Assembly (NCBI GenBank): GCA_020354125.1
Contig: CP070643.1
Span: 3,291,694-3,355,693 of the forward strand
DNA length: 64,000 nt
From: Betaproteobacteria bacterium
Lineage (GTDB): Bacteria > Pseudomonadota > Gammaproteobacteria > Burkholderiales > Eutrophovitaceae
Direction of reading: 5' to 3'
The notes beneath the pieces were generated by a model that made no database searches, was not told the origin of the DNA, and saw nothing but the letters and a program-made list of their open reading frames with translations. The position numbers and the translations under genes were made by a program. Positions within the stretch are counted from its first letter, which is position 1. Each line of letters begins with the position of its first letter. Positions 43,221-51,993 of this stretch are shown piece by piece.

Positions 43221-45230
43221 ATGTTTGAAAAGATCCTCATAGCTAATCGCGGTGAAATCGCGGTGCGCGTTGCCCGCACCGCGCGGCGCCTCGGTATCCG
43301 TTCTGTCGCTGTTTATTCCGAAGCTGACGCCGGCGCCATGCATACCGAAGTTTGTGACGAAGCTTATTTGATTGGTGGTGCAGCGGCACGAGACTCTTAC
43401 CTGCACGGCGAACGCATTATCCAGGTCGCGCGAAAGACCGGTGCGCAAGCGATCCACCCGGGTTACGGATTTCTCTCGGAGAATGCCGCATTTGCCCGGG
43501 CCTGTGATGAGGCTGGCATCGTGTTTATCGGCCCGCAGGCGTCGGCGATGGAGGCGATGGGTTCAAAGAGTGCGGCGAAGAAGCTGATGGAGCAAGCCGG
43601 CGTGCCGTTGGTGCCGGGTTATCACGGCGAGAATCAGGACGATGCGCTGCTTGAACTTGAAGCTGATCGTATCGGCTACCCAATACTGATCAAAGCAGTT
43701 GCCGGTGGTGGCGGCAAGGGAATGCGAATTGTCGAACAGCGCAAGGCGTTCCGTGATTCGCTCGACGGCGCCAGGCGCGAAGCCAAGTCAAGTTTCGGTG
43801 ACGATCGCGTGCTGATCGAAAAATACCTGGAGCGGCCACGTCATATCGAGATCCAGGTTTTTGCTGATCACAATGGTAATGCCGTCCATCTGTTCGAGCG
43901 CGATTGTTCCTTGCAGCGCCGCTACCAGAAAGTCATCGAAGAGGCGCCGGCGCCAGGTATCGCCGAAGCGCGCCGACAGCAAATGGGGGAGGTGGCGCTA
44001 AAGGCGGCACGAGCGGTCGGTTATGTGGGCGCAGGCACGGTTGAGTTCATCGTCGACGCGAGCGGTCAGTTCTATTTCATGGAAATGAATACACGCTTGC
44101 AGGTTGAGCACCCGGTCACCGAAATGATTACCGGCATCGATCTTGTCGAATGGCAATTCTGTGTGGCGGCGGGACAAAACCTGCCGCTCATGCAGCCGGC
44201 GCTGGAACATCACGGCCACGCGTTCGAAGCGCGTGTTTACGCTGAAGACCCGGAGAACGGTTTTCTACCGGCTGCGGGCACCATCAGTCACCTGCGCCAA
44301 CCGGGCGAGTCTGAACATGTTCGTATTGATACCGGTGTGCGCGCCGGAGACGAGATTGGTACCAATTATGATCCGATGATCGCCAAAGTCATTGCTTGGG
44401 ACGTCGACCGTGCCTCGGCCTTGCGCAGGCTGCGTAGCGCACTTGCCGAATACCAATTGGCGGGCGTGAAAAACAACATTGCATTCTTGCTCAACCTGAC
44501 CGCGCTTGGCGCTTTTGAGGGTGCCGATGCGGAGCCGTCGTTGCTCGATACCGGGCTAATCGAACGTCATAGCAACGATTTGTTTCCGGAGGCGCAACCC
44601 GCCTCCAACACGGTGCTGGCGCTGGCAGTTCTGTCTGAAGTGTTGCGCGAACGCGAACGAGCCAGAAATCTTGCCAACGCCAGTACCGATCCGTACTCAC
44701 CCTGGCATCTTAGTGATGGTTGGAGGCTGAACGAGGACAATCACCATACGTTCGTGTTTCTCGACAATGGACGCCAAGTTACCGTTACCGCGCACTATCG
44801 GGCGGGCGGTTTTTTGCTCGAGTTGCCGGATGGCGAGATGCTGGTGCGTGGAGAGGACGAGGGCGACAATCACTTGGTTGCCGACCTTGATGGGGTGCGC
44901 GTTACCGCAACTGTCGTTCATGAGGCAGACGCACTAACGGTATTCGTGTTTGGTGCGTGCCATCGCCTCGAACGGGAGCGACTTGCCACTGTCGAAGACG
45001 AGGAACCGGGCAGACTACTGGTGTCGCCGCTACCGGGCAGCGTGGCTCAGGTGCTGGTCGAAGAAGGTCAGACCGTTGATAAGGGGCAGGCTTTGATGAT
45101 TGTTGAGGCGATGAAGATGGAACACACCATCGCGGCCCCACATGGCGGCCGGGTCGCGCAGATTTATTATTCTGCCGGTGAGCAGGTTGCCGAAGGCGCG
45201 CAACTGCTGGCAATGGAGGAAGAGGCATGA
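43221..45230 (+). CDS. liuD: Methylcrotonyl-CoA carboxylase, biotin carboxylase/BCCP (alpha) subunit
   Basis: This 669-residue protein has an N-terminal biotin carboxylase (FEKILIANRGEIAVRVARTARRLG, then AVAGGGGKGMRIV and EMNTRLQVEHPVTE), a BT-like linker and a C-terminal biotinyl domain with VEAMKMEH, the biotinylated Lys being residue 632. It carboxylates biotin with ATP and bicarbonate for transfer by LiuB. The ATG at 43221 gives the typical start; upstream codons overlap the membrane-protein gene. It overlaps liuE by four bases (ATGA). Confidence 0.95.
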   Translation: MFEKILIANRGEIAVRVARTARRLGIRSVAVYSEADAGAMHTEVCDEAYLIGGAAARDSYLHGERIIQVARKTGAQAIHPGYGFLSENAAFARACDEAGIVFIGPQASAMEAMGSKSAAKKLMEQAGVPLVPGYHGENQDDALLELEADRIGYPILIKAVAGGGGKGMRIVEQRKAFRDSLDGARREAKSSFGDDRVLIEKYLERPRHIEIQVFADHNGNAVHLFERDCSLQRRYQKVIEEAPAPGIAEARRQQMGEVALKAARAVGYVGAGTVEFIVDASGQFYFMEMNTRLQVEHPVTEMITGIDLVEWQFCVAAGQNLPLMQPALEHHGHAFEARVYAEDPENGFLPAAGTISHLRQPGESEHVRIDTGVRAGDEIGTNYDPMIAKVIAWDVDRASALRRLRSALAEYQLAGVKNNIAFLLNLTALGAFEGADAEPSLLDTGLIERHSNDLFPEAQPASNTVLALAVLSEVLRERERARNLANASTDPYSPWHLSDGWRLNEDNHHTFVFLDNGRQVTVTAHYRAGGFLLELPDGEMLVRGEDEGDNHLVADLDGVRVTATVVHEADALTVFVFGACHRLERERLATVEDEEPGRLLVSPLPGSVAQVLVEEGQTVDKGQALMIVEAMKMEHTIAAPHGGRVAQIYYSAGEQVAEGAQLLAMEEEA

Positions 45231-46141
45231 AATATCCCGGTCAGGTCAAGATGGTCGAAGTGGGTCCCCGCGATGGTTTGCAGAATGAGAAGAAAACCGT
45301 GCCCACCGAGATCAAGGTCGAACTGATTGATCGGCTTGCTGCAGCCGGTTTGCCGGTGGTTGAGGCCGGCAGTTTTGTTTCTCCCAAGTGGGTGCCCCAA
45401 ATGGCCGACACTGGTGAGGTGATGAGCCGGATTCATCGCCGCGACGGCGTGTCGTACCCGGTGTTGGTGCCAAACATGAAAGGTCTTGAAGCGGCGATTG
45501 CAGCCGGCATGACTGAGGTCGCCGGTTTTGCCGCAGCGACCGAAACGTTTTCACAGAAGAACACCAACTGCTCAATCGCTGAATCGCTGCAACGTCAGGA
45601 AAACGTGTGTCGGGCGGCGCTTGATGCCGGCTTGCGCGTGCGCGGCTACATCTCGGTCGTTCTTGGGTGCCCTTACGAAGGGGAAGTCAAGCCTGATCAG
45701 GTTGCCGACGTGGTGAGGCGCCTGTGGGAGATGGGCTGTTACGAGATCTCTCTCGGCGATACGGTTGGTATGGGAACGCCGGCGAAGACGCAGCGCATGA
45801 TCGAGGCAGTGTGCGCGCATGTGCCGGTCGAGAAACTAGGCGGGCATTTTCACGATACCTATGGCCAGGCGATCGCAAATATCCTGGCGTCGATGGAAAT
45901 GGGTATGGCGACATTCGACAGCTCGGTTGCGGGGCTGGGAGGCTGTCCATACTCACCGGGCGCAACAGGGAACGTCGCCACCGAAGATGTGCTCTACATG
46001 CTCGACGGAATGGGTATCGAGACCGGCGTCGATATGGATGCTCTCCTCGATGCCGCCGAGTTTATCTGCACGCATCTGGATCGTCCGACAGTATCGCGCG
46101 CTGGACGTGCTCTGGCATTGAAGCGCCGCAAGGCAGCTTAG
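45227..46141 (+). CDS. liuE: Hydroxymethylglutaryl-CoA lyase
   Basis: This 304-residue TIM-barrel lyase cleaves HMG-CoA to acetoacetate and acetyl-CoA. It has VEVGPRDGLQNEKK (metal and substrate contacts), FHDTYGQAIANILASMEMG (metal His) and the flexible active-site loop GLGGCPYSPGATGNVATED with the catalytic Cys. The start overlaps the liuD stop, so the two are coupled. It is the last enzyme of the leucine route. Confidence 0.96.
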   Translation: MKYPGQVKMVEVGPRDGLQNEKKTVPTEIKVELIDRLAAAGLPVVEAGSFVSPKWVPQMADTGEVMSRIHRRDGVSYPVLVPNMKGLEAAIAAGMTEVAGFAAATETFSQKNTNCSIAESLQRQENVCRAALDAGLRVRGYISVVLGCPYEGEVKPDQVADVVRRLWEMGCYEISLGDTVGMGTPAKTQRMIEAVCAHVPVEKLGGHFHDTYGQAIANILASMEMGMATFDSSVAGLGGCPYSPGATGNVATEDVLYMLDGMGIETGVDMDALLDAAEFICTHLDRPTVSRAGRALALKRRKAA

Positions 46142-46217
46142 CCACGAAACGTGGCCTCCACCAACTGACGGACACTAAAACTGCATTCGCTTTGGGAGCA
46201 AATTCAGAAACAACAGT

Positions 46218-46403
46218 ATGGGACGAATGACAGAGCAAGTCGCATCGCCATGCGTGAACATATGCCAGCTTAATCCGGAGACCGGTTATTGCATTGGCTG
46301 TATGCGCACGATTGATGAAATTGCCGACTGGCTCGAGATGACAAATGAGGAAAAGCGACAAGTGTTGAACCAGCTTGAAGAACGCAGAAAGGCGGCAGCG
46401 TGA
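46218..46403 (+). CDS. DUF1289-type small Cys-rich protein
   Basis: This 61-residue protein has the DUF1289 cysteine set SPCVNICQLN...GYCIGCMRT (C-x3-C, then C-x2-C), probably a metal or Fe-S site, followed by a helical segment EIADWLEMTNEEKRQVLNQLEERR. An ATG at 46227 is an equally good start. It overlaps the next gene by four bases. Function in the family is not known. Confidence 0.85.
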   Translation: MGRMTEQVASPCVNICQLNPETGYCIGCMRTIDEIADWLEMTNEEKRQVLNQLEERRKAAA

Positions 46404-46972
46404 GTGAGAGCCCGTTGCCAACTCCGGCTCCGCGGGAGCCACTGCACACGCGCAAAGTAAAGTGCCAAGGCTATCGGCGTGAGGACGGTCTATACGACAT
46501 TGAAGGCACGCTGATCGATGTCAAGAGTATGGATTTCCACAACATGGATCGTGGTCACGTGAAGCCCGGCGAGCCGATTCACGAAATGTGGATCAGGCTT
46601 ACAGTCGACATTGATTTCAACGTGATCGACGTTGAAGCGAGAAACGTGTGGGGGCCCTACACCATTTGCGGCGACATCACGCCAAACTTCAAGCGTCTCA
46701 AAGGACTGACGATCCAGCGCGGCTGGACCCAGAAAACCCGCGCGTTAGTCGGTGGCACCGAGGGCTGCACGCATCTGGTGGAACTGCTTGGACCGATTGC
46801 GACGACCGCCTTTCAAACGATCCATGGCGACCGGGTTGAACGCGATCAGCGGAAGGGCAGAAAACAAAAGCCGGTACTCATCGGTTCGTGTCATGCATAT
46901 GCCCCGGACAGCATCGTCGTCCTGAAACGGCATCCCGAGTACTATACCGGCGCAAAGAAACAAGTAGGCTGA
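46400..46972 (+). CDS. DUF2889-type protein
   Basis: This 190-residue cytoplasmic protein begins at a GTG that overlaps the preceding stop (GTGA). It matches DUF2889 by its KVKCQGYRREDGLYDIEGTLIDVKS, HEMWIRLTVDIDFNVIDVEA and TEGCTHLVELLGPIATTAFQTI segments. No catalytic motif is clear. It is the last plus-strand gene of the liu cluster and shares a transcript with DUF1289. Confidence 0.8.
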   Translation: MSESPLPTPAPREPLHTRKVKCQGYRREDGLYDIEGTLIDVKSMDFHNMDRGHVKPGEPIHEMWIRLTVDIDFNVIDVEARNVWGPYTICGDITPNFKRLKGLTIQRGWTQKTRALVGGTEGCTHLVELLGPIATTAFQTIHGDRVERDQRKGRKQKPVLIGSCHAYAPDSIVVLKRHPEYYTGAKKQVG

Positions 46973-47021
46973 TGCCTATCCGCTTTTAGGTGGCGTAGCC
47001 GGTTTTTTTCCATGCGCCAGC

Positions 47022-47306
47022 CTAGCGGTGGCGATAACCGAACAACCAGTGACTCGTTACTGAACCGACGTTACGCACCGTGTGTGAGGCATGTGCCGGG
47101 ATAATCAATTCCTCGCCCGGCTTGGGACGGTAGGTCTTGCCACCGAACTCGAATTCGACATCCCCATCGATGACCATGACCACTTCATCGACATCATGGA
47201 CGAAGTCAGCCCACACCTGTCCGGGCGAGTCGGTCCATACTTGACAACTGAAGCCACGTGCGCGCCAGTCTGCTTCTACTACTTTGACGTCAGGCGGGCT
47301 GCTCAT
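47022..47306 (-). CDS. Small cupin-domain protein
   Basis: This 94-residue single-cupin beta-barrel has VHDVDEVVMVIDGDVEFEFGGKTYRPKPGEELIIPAHASHTVRNVG, with the two cupin motifs and possible metal ligands. It resembles small cupins of unknown role that bind metals or small ligands. It ends 49 bp from the convergent DUF2889 gene. Its upstream region contains dispersed repeat copy C. Confidence 0.85.
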   Translation of the reverse strand: MSSPPDVKVVEADWRARGFSCQVWTDSPGQVWADFVHDVDEVVMVIDGDVEFEFGGKTYRPKPGEELIIPAHASHTVRNVGSVTSHWLFGYRHR

Positions 47307-47319
47307 GTCATTACACCCA

Positions 47320-47411
47320 TCGCAAAGATCCTAGAAAAATCGCCACAAGCGGCCCGAGCACGCGACACAGCAATCCATCGGTCGCAGCGTACTGGCGCAG
47401 TAACTTTCTGA
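47320..47411 (-). repeat. Dispersed intergenic repeat, copy C
   Basis: On the minus strand it reads AGAAAGTTACTGCGCC (from 47406), CCGATGGATTGCTGTGTCGC (from 47381, continuing GTGCTCG) and a run ending GATTTTTCTAGGATC. It matches copies A (23481) and B (37853). It lies between the binding-protein stop (47414) and the cupin start (47306). Confidence 0.55.
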
Positions 47412-47413
47412 CT

Positions 47414-48286
47414 CTATTCCGCGTCGATCCAGTATTCCACGGTATACGGATGCTGCGCCATCCATACACGGGCAGCAACATCCGGGGGCAATTTCTCTAC
47501 GCTGATCATGTAGTCGAGTTCAGTGACCCATTTCACCGTCAGCTCCATCCGTTCCAGGATTTCATAGATGTGCTTTGCAATCTTCCTCTTCGCCGATTTG
47601 TGCGCAACCAGCCAGGCCGTATCCGCTTCGCCGAGAATATTCTGCGGCTCTTCGAGAATGCGCAACTTTGCCACCTTGTTCAGGTATTGCGGTTGCCACA
47701 ATGGCATGACGAACCAGTTCTGCGCTTCGATGTTCTGATTGAAATATGCAATCCAGTCCTGTGCCTTCCCGGGCGCGAGATCGTAGCCTGCCTGAGACAG
47801 TGCGTATTCTTCCATCAGTGTCTTTGACCGCATCATCAGTCCGGAATCGGCACCGGGGCCGCGAATGGTTTTCTGCATCTTGGCTGCTACCTCGGGCTTC
47901 GCCAGATCGGCGACGCTCTTGACGGCGGATGCCGGGACATATTCGGGCACCGCCCAGAACAACTTCGCGTCCGAGTACAGCGGTGTTACCAGGGACAGAT
48001 TCTCTCCGTACTCTTCCCAGTACTTCTGATGTGTGTTCGGCAGCCACGCCGCTACAAACAAATCGAATTCACCGTCGGCGAGGAACGGATACATCACGCT
48101 GTGCGGACCTTTCTTCAACACGACGTTGTAGCCGGAGCGTTCCAGCGCATGCTTGAATAAGGCGGCGGTAGCCTCATAGAAGGACAAATTGACGTGTCCG
48201 ATCACAATCGTGTCTGCCCTAACAGTGGAGGCAGCGAAAAAGGCGGCTGCCAGCACGGTGCAGCACAAGCGCGAAACAAGCTTCAT
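47414..48286 (-). CDS. Glycine betaine/choline-type ABC transporter substrate-binding protein
   Basis: This 290-residue OpuAC-type periplasmic protein has a signal peptide (MKLVSRLCCTVLAAAFFAASTVRA) and IVIGHVNLSFYEATAALFKHALERSGY, AAWLPNTHQKYWEEYGENL and WQPQYLN segments with aromatic residues suited to quaternary amines. No permease or ATPase gene is adjacent in this window, so it is an orphan component. GGGAGA precedes the ATG at 48286; the frame is open further upstream but the signal peptide fixes the start. Confidence 0.88.
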   Translation of the reverse strand: MKLVSRLCCTVLAAAFFAASTVRADTIVIGHVNLSFYEATAALFKHALERSGYNVVLKKGPHSVMYPFLADGEFDLFVAAWLPNTHQKYWEEYGENLSLVTPLYSDAKLFWAVPEYVPASAVKSVADLAKPEVAAKMQKTIRGPGADSGLMMRSKTLMEEYALSQAGYDLAPGKAQDWIAYFNQNIEAQNWFVMPLWQPQYLNKVAKLRILEEPQNILGEADTAWLVAHKSAKRKIAKHIYEILERMELTVKWVTELDYMISVEKLPPDVAARVWMAQHPYTVEYWIDAE

Positions 48287-48385
48287 TGGATTGATCTCCC
48301 GTAGTCTTCTATAGCGAGAATGTTGTTGTTGGGTTACGGCCTGTTTGGATGGTGCCCGACCGCGCAGGTTCCCCGTCATTCGATG

Positions 48386-49006
48386 TCAGCTGAGCGGCTT
48401 CATAACCACTTTTTGATAACAGGGTCGCTGACACAATCTGTCGAACCAGCTCTTCAGCGCGGTGTGTTGCGGACGCTCGATCGGCAGCGACATCCAGCGC
48501 CACACGGCGCAGCCCATCGGAATGTCGCCCATGGTGAATCGACTTCCGGCAATGTAGTCACGATCCGACAGATGTACGTCGAGATAACCAAGAACTTCTG
48601 CACTTCGTGCGTGTGAGCGTTCGATTGCAGGCTGATCGCGCTGCTCGGGAGGTGTTCGCACCAGGTTCCAGAACAAGTCTTTGAACGCAGGCCAGAACAC
48701 GGTGTTCATCCAGTCCATCCAGCGATCGGCAACGGCGCGCACCGCAAGGTCTTCCGGCCATAGCTCGCCAGCGCTGTCCCTGGCGGTGAGATAACGAACC
48801 ACCGAATTGGATTCCCATAACACCAGACCATCAACTTCGACCGTTGGCACCAACCCATTCGGATTCAGCGCACGATACTCCGGCGTGTCGACAATGCCGA
48901 ACTCGCCACCGGCATCGATTCGCTCATAGGCAATGCCAAGTTCTTCGCAGGTCCACAGCACCTTACCGACATTGACCGAATTGTCGCGCCCCCATATTTT
49001 CAACAT
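48386..49006 (-). CDS. Glutathione S-transferase
   Basis: This 206-residue cytoplasmic GST has an N-terminal thioredoxin-like domain (LKIWGRDNSVNVGKVLWTCEELGIAYE, then VPTVEVDGLVLWESNSVVRYL with the glutathione-binding Glu-Ser) and an all-helical C-terminal domain. The catalytic Ser is likely in the RDNS segment. It begins 9 bp after nudC, so the two are co-transcribed. Substrate unknown. Confidence 0.9.
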   Translation of the reverse strand: MLKIWGRDNSVNVGKVLWTCEELGIAYERIDAGGEFGIVDTPEYRALNPNGLVPTVEVDGLVLWESNSVVRYLTARDSAGELWPEDLAVRAVADRWMDWMNTVFWPAFKDLFWNLVRTPPEQRDQPAIERSHARSAEVLGYLDVHLSDRDYIAGSRFTMGDIPMGCAVWRWMSLPIERPQHTALKSWFDRLCQRPCYQKVVMKPLS

Positions 49007-49015
49007 CGTGTGTCC

Positions 49016-49864
49016 CTAGTGCACGCTTTTCAGTTCTTCGAGCGCGTCTTCGATGAGCCGGCGCGATATGCTGATGGTGCCGGGCAGTCTCTCGGGCAGT
49101 CGCTCGAGACTGAACCATTCTGCGGCCTCGATTTCACTGGGATCGGGTGTGATCTCACCTTTCGCGTAGTCGGCATGAAATGCAATCATCAGCGAGTGTG
49201 GAAATGGCCACGGTTGGCTTGCGAAATAGCGGATGTTGTTTATTTCGAGCCCGACCTCTTCGTGCACCTCGCGAACGATTGTCTGTTCCAAAGTTTCTCC
49301 GGGCTCAGTAAAGCCGGCCAGCGCTGAATACATACCCGGCGGAAAATGTGGTGATCGTGCCAGCAGGAACTCCGGCCCGCGGCGTACCAATACCATCACC
49401 GCCGGCGCGATGCGAGGATAGTGTAATTGCGCGCAGGAAGGGCACACTCTCGAGCGTTCGCCTTCTTTCAGCACCGTGCGGCTTCCGCAACGCCCGCAGA
49501 ATTGGTGAGACCGGTCCCAGTCGACGATTTGAAACGCCCGTCCCGCCAATGCGAAGAGCATGTCGTCGAGCGCACCATACACGGCGCGCAAACCCGACCA
49601 TTCCATACCCTTCGGAGCCGGAGTCGAGTCCTCGACTTCCGCGGCAAAACAGTGTTGTCCGCTCAGCTTGCCGAGGTATTGCTCGCGCAACGTTGTGAGG
49701 CCCAGCTGGCGGGGATCACGCACGGCAGGAATTTGTGCGCCGGTGTCGTCGCGCGCAACCAGAATCTGGTTGCCAAGATAGATGAACCACAGCGCTGGCT
49801 CATCCACTTTTTCCGGCGCCGTGTATGACGCGACGAATCCCTTCGGTGCGGACAGAATCATCAT
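49016..49864 (-). CDS. nudC: NAD+ diphosphatase (NADH pyrophosphatase)
   Basis: This 282-residue Nudix enzyme has a zinc ribbon (CGRCG...CPSC, about 122-140), the Nudix box GFTEPGETLEQTIVREVHEEVGLEI and the NADH-specific segment SQPWPFPHSLM downstream. It hydrolyses NAD(H) to NMN(H) and AMP, and may remove NAD caps from RNA. It is upstream of a GST gene with a 9 bp gap. No adjacent regulatory site seen. Confidence 0.93.
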   Translation of the reverse strand: MMILSAPKGFVASYTAPEKVDEPALWFIYLGNQILVARDDTGAQIPAVRDPRQLGLTTLREQYLGKLSGQHCFAAEVEDSTPAPKGMEWSGLRAVYGALDDMLFALAGRAFQIVDWDRSHQFCGRCGSRTVLKEGERSRVCPSCAQLHYPRIAPAVMVLVRRGPEFLLARSPHFPPGMYSALAGFTEPGETLEQTIVREVHEEVGLEINNIRYFASQPWPFPHSLMIAFHADYAKGEITPDPSEIEAAEWFSLERLPERLPGTISISRRLIEDALEELKSVH

Positions 49865-49957
49865 GGCTGCTTGGACAACAAGTAACTGTGCGTATCGCGT
49901 TCGGCGGCGACGGTCACGACCGGTGGACAGTGTCCAGAGCCTCCGGCTCGCATCGAG

Positions 49958-51787
49958 TTAGCCTTTCTTCTTTTTGGGCATATACAGATCAGTAATCGAA
50001 CCTTCTGCGATTTCCGCCGCAAAGAAGACTGTTTCAGACAGAGTCGGGTGTGGATGAATGGTTAGGCCGATGTCCTCAGCATCGGCGTCCATCTCGAGCG
50101 CCAGTACCGTTTCGGCGATCAGCTCACCAGCATTGGGTCCAACCATGCCAGCTCCGAGCAATCGCTTATTGTTTTTGTCGAATAGCAATTTGGTCATGCC
50201 CTCGTCTCGCGCGGTTGCCAGCGCGCGTCCGCTCGCCGCCCACGGAAACGTCGCTTTCTCGACGGCGATTCCCTGTGCTTTCGCCTGAGTTTCAGTCAGA
50301 CCCATCCAGGCAATTTCCGGATCGGTGTAGGCGACCGACGGAATCGTGCGCGCGTCAAACGCAGCTTTATGGCCGGCGATCACTTCTGCGGCGAGCTTGC
50401 CTTCATGGGTTGCCTTGTGTGCCAGCATTGGCTCGCCGACGATGTCGCCAATGGCGTAGATGTGCGAAACGTTGGTGCGCATCTGCTTATCAATCGGAAT
50501 GAAACCGCGGTCATCGACGTTCACGCCGGCAAACTCGGCACCGATATGCTTTCCGTTCGGCCGCCGACCTACGGCAAGCAGTACGCGATCGTAAACCTGC
50601 GGATCGGGCGCGTTGTCACCTTCAAAGGTGGCTTTGAGTCCGCTCTTCTGTGCCGTGAGCGAGGCTACTTTGGTTTTGACGTAAATGCCTTCATAGCGCT
50701 TTTCGAGACGCTTTTGCAGTGGCCGGATCAGATCGCGGTCAGCGCCGGGGATAAGACCGTCAGCGAGCTCCACCACTGATATCTTGGTGCCGAGTGCGTC
50801 ATACACCGTGGCCATTTCCAGACCGATGATGCCGCCGCCAATGACGAGCATGCTCTTGGGCAGTTCGGTGAGCTTCAGCGCATCGGTCGAATCCATCAAA
50901 CGCGAATCGTCGTAGGGCAAATCGGGAATGCGGGCTACCTCCGAGCCGGCAGCAATGATCGCCGAGTCGAACGAAATTTTCTTGATGCCATCGCGCGTCT
51001 GAACTTCGATCATTCGGGGCGAGACAAACTTGCCTGTGCCGTTCACGACTTGCACTTTGCGCTGTTTGGCGAGTCCCGCAAGCCCGCGCGTCAGGCGCTC
51101 GACGACGCCGTTCTTCCAGTTGCGCAGTTTGTCGACTTCGATCTTTGGCTTGGAGAACGCAACGCCAAACTCACTCATCTCCTCCGCTTCGGATATGACC
51201 CGCGCGGCGTGCAGCAAGGCTTTGGACGGAATGCAACCGACATTCAGGCACACTCCGCCGAGTGTGTCGTAGCGTTCGATAAGCACAACGTTTAATCCGA
51301 GGTCGGCGGCGCGGAAAGCAGCGGTATAGCCGCCGGGTCCGGAACCGAGCACCACCACCTGACCATGGATATCTCCCTTGTCCGCCGCAGCCAGCGGCGC
51401 GACCGCAGCCGGCTGCGGGGGCGTTGCCTGTTTCGGCTCTGCTTGTTTTGACTCGGCAGCCGACGCCGCCTCTTTCGCAGTTGCCGCCGCGGGAGCCGGT
51501 TGTGCAGCCTTTGTTTCGGGCGCCGGTTTGGCCTCAGCCGCCTCGCCGGCGGCGGCATCCAGCGTCAGGATCAGACTGCCTTCCGATACTGTTTCGTCGA
51601 CTTTGACTTTCAGCTCTTTGACAGTGCCCGCTTCGGGTGAGGGCACGTCCATGGTCGCTTTGTCCGATTCGAGCGTGACCAGCGAGTCTTCTTTTTCAAC
51701 GCGATCGCCCGGCTGAACAAGGATTTCGATGACAGGAACGTCTTTGAAATCGCCAATGTCCGGGACTTTCACCTCAATCAGTGGCAT
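49958..51787 (-). CDS. lpdA: Dihydrolipoamide dehydrogenase with N-terminal lipoyl domain
   Basis: A 609-residue enzyme: N-terminal lipoyl domain with LESDKATMDVPSPEAG (lipoylated Lys43), an Ala/Pro/Lys linker (about 85-135), then a flavoprotein disulfide reductase with VVLGSGPGGYTAAFRAADLG, the redox disulfide GGVCLNVGCIPSK and HPHPTLSE at the end (catalytic His). It is the E3 of pyruvate dehydrogenase in betaproteobacteria, usually behind aceE and aceF; those genes are not next to it here, and proA is upstream across 206 bp. Confidence 0.95.
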   Translation of the reverse strand: MPLIEVKVPDIGDFKDVPVIEILVQPGDRVEKEDSLVTLESDKATMDVPSPEAGTVKELKVKVDETVSEGSLILTLDAAAGEAAEAKPAPETKAAQPAPAAATAKEAASAAESKQAEPKQATPPQPAAVAPLAAADKGDIHGQVVVLGSGPGGYTAAFRAADLGLNVVLIERYDTLGGVCLNVGCIPSKALLHAARVISEAEEMSEFGVAFSKPKIEVDKLRNWKNGVVERLTRGLAGLAKQRKVQVVNGTGKFVSPRMIEVQTRDGIKKISFDSAIIAAGSEVARIPDLPYDDSRLMDSTDALKLTELPKSMLVIGGGIIGLEMATVYDALGTKISVVELADGLIPGADRDLIRPLQKRLEKRYEGIYVKTKVASLTAQKSGLKATFEGDNAPDPQVYDRVLLAVGRRPNGKHIGAEFAGVNVDDRGFIPIDKQMRTNVSHIYAIGDIVGEPMLAHKATHEGKLAAEVIAGHKAAFDARTIPSVAYTDPEIAWMGLTETQAKAQGIAVEKATFPWAASGRALATARDEGMTKLLFDKNNKRLLGAGMVGPNAGELIAETVLALEMDADAEDIGLTIHPHPTLSETVFFAAEIAEGSITDLYMPKKKKG

Positions 51788-51993
51788 ATCGTGTTTTCTT
51801 CTAGCGCTAGTTAATCAAAAATCAGTTACAAAGAAAGTTCGCACCAGGCTACATGCTTGCGAGCTTAGCAGTGTACCCGCAGTTGGTCGGTTGCAGTGGG
51901 TCCTAATGGATAAGGCGCACGGAGTGCAACCATGCCGCGCTTTGCGGCGGCGCTTGTTACTTTATTTGTTCCGACAGCAGGACCGATTGAGCG

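Noticed and set aside
46972-47020. Terminator after the DUF2889 gene
   Set aside because: A T-run is present (GGTTTTTTT) but I could not find a convincing stem before it.
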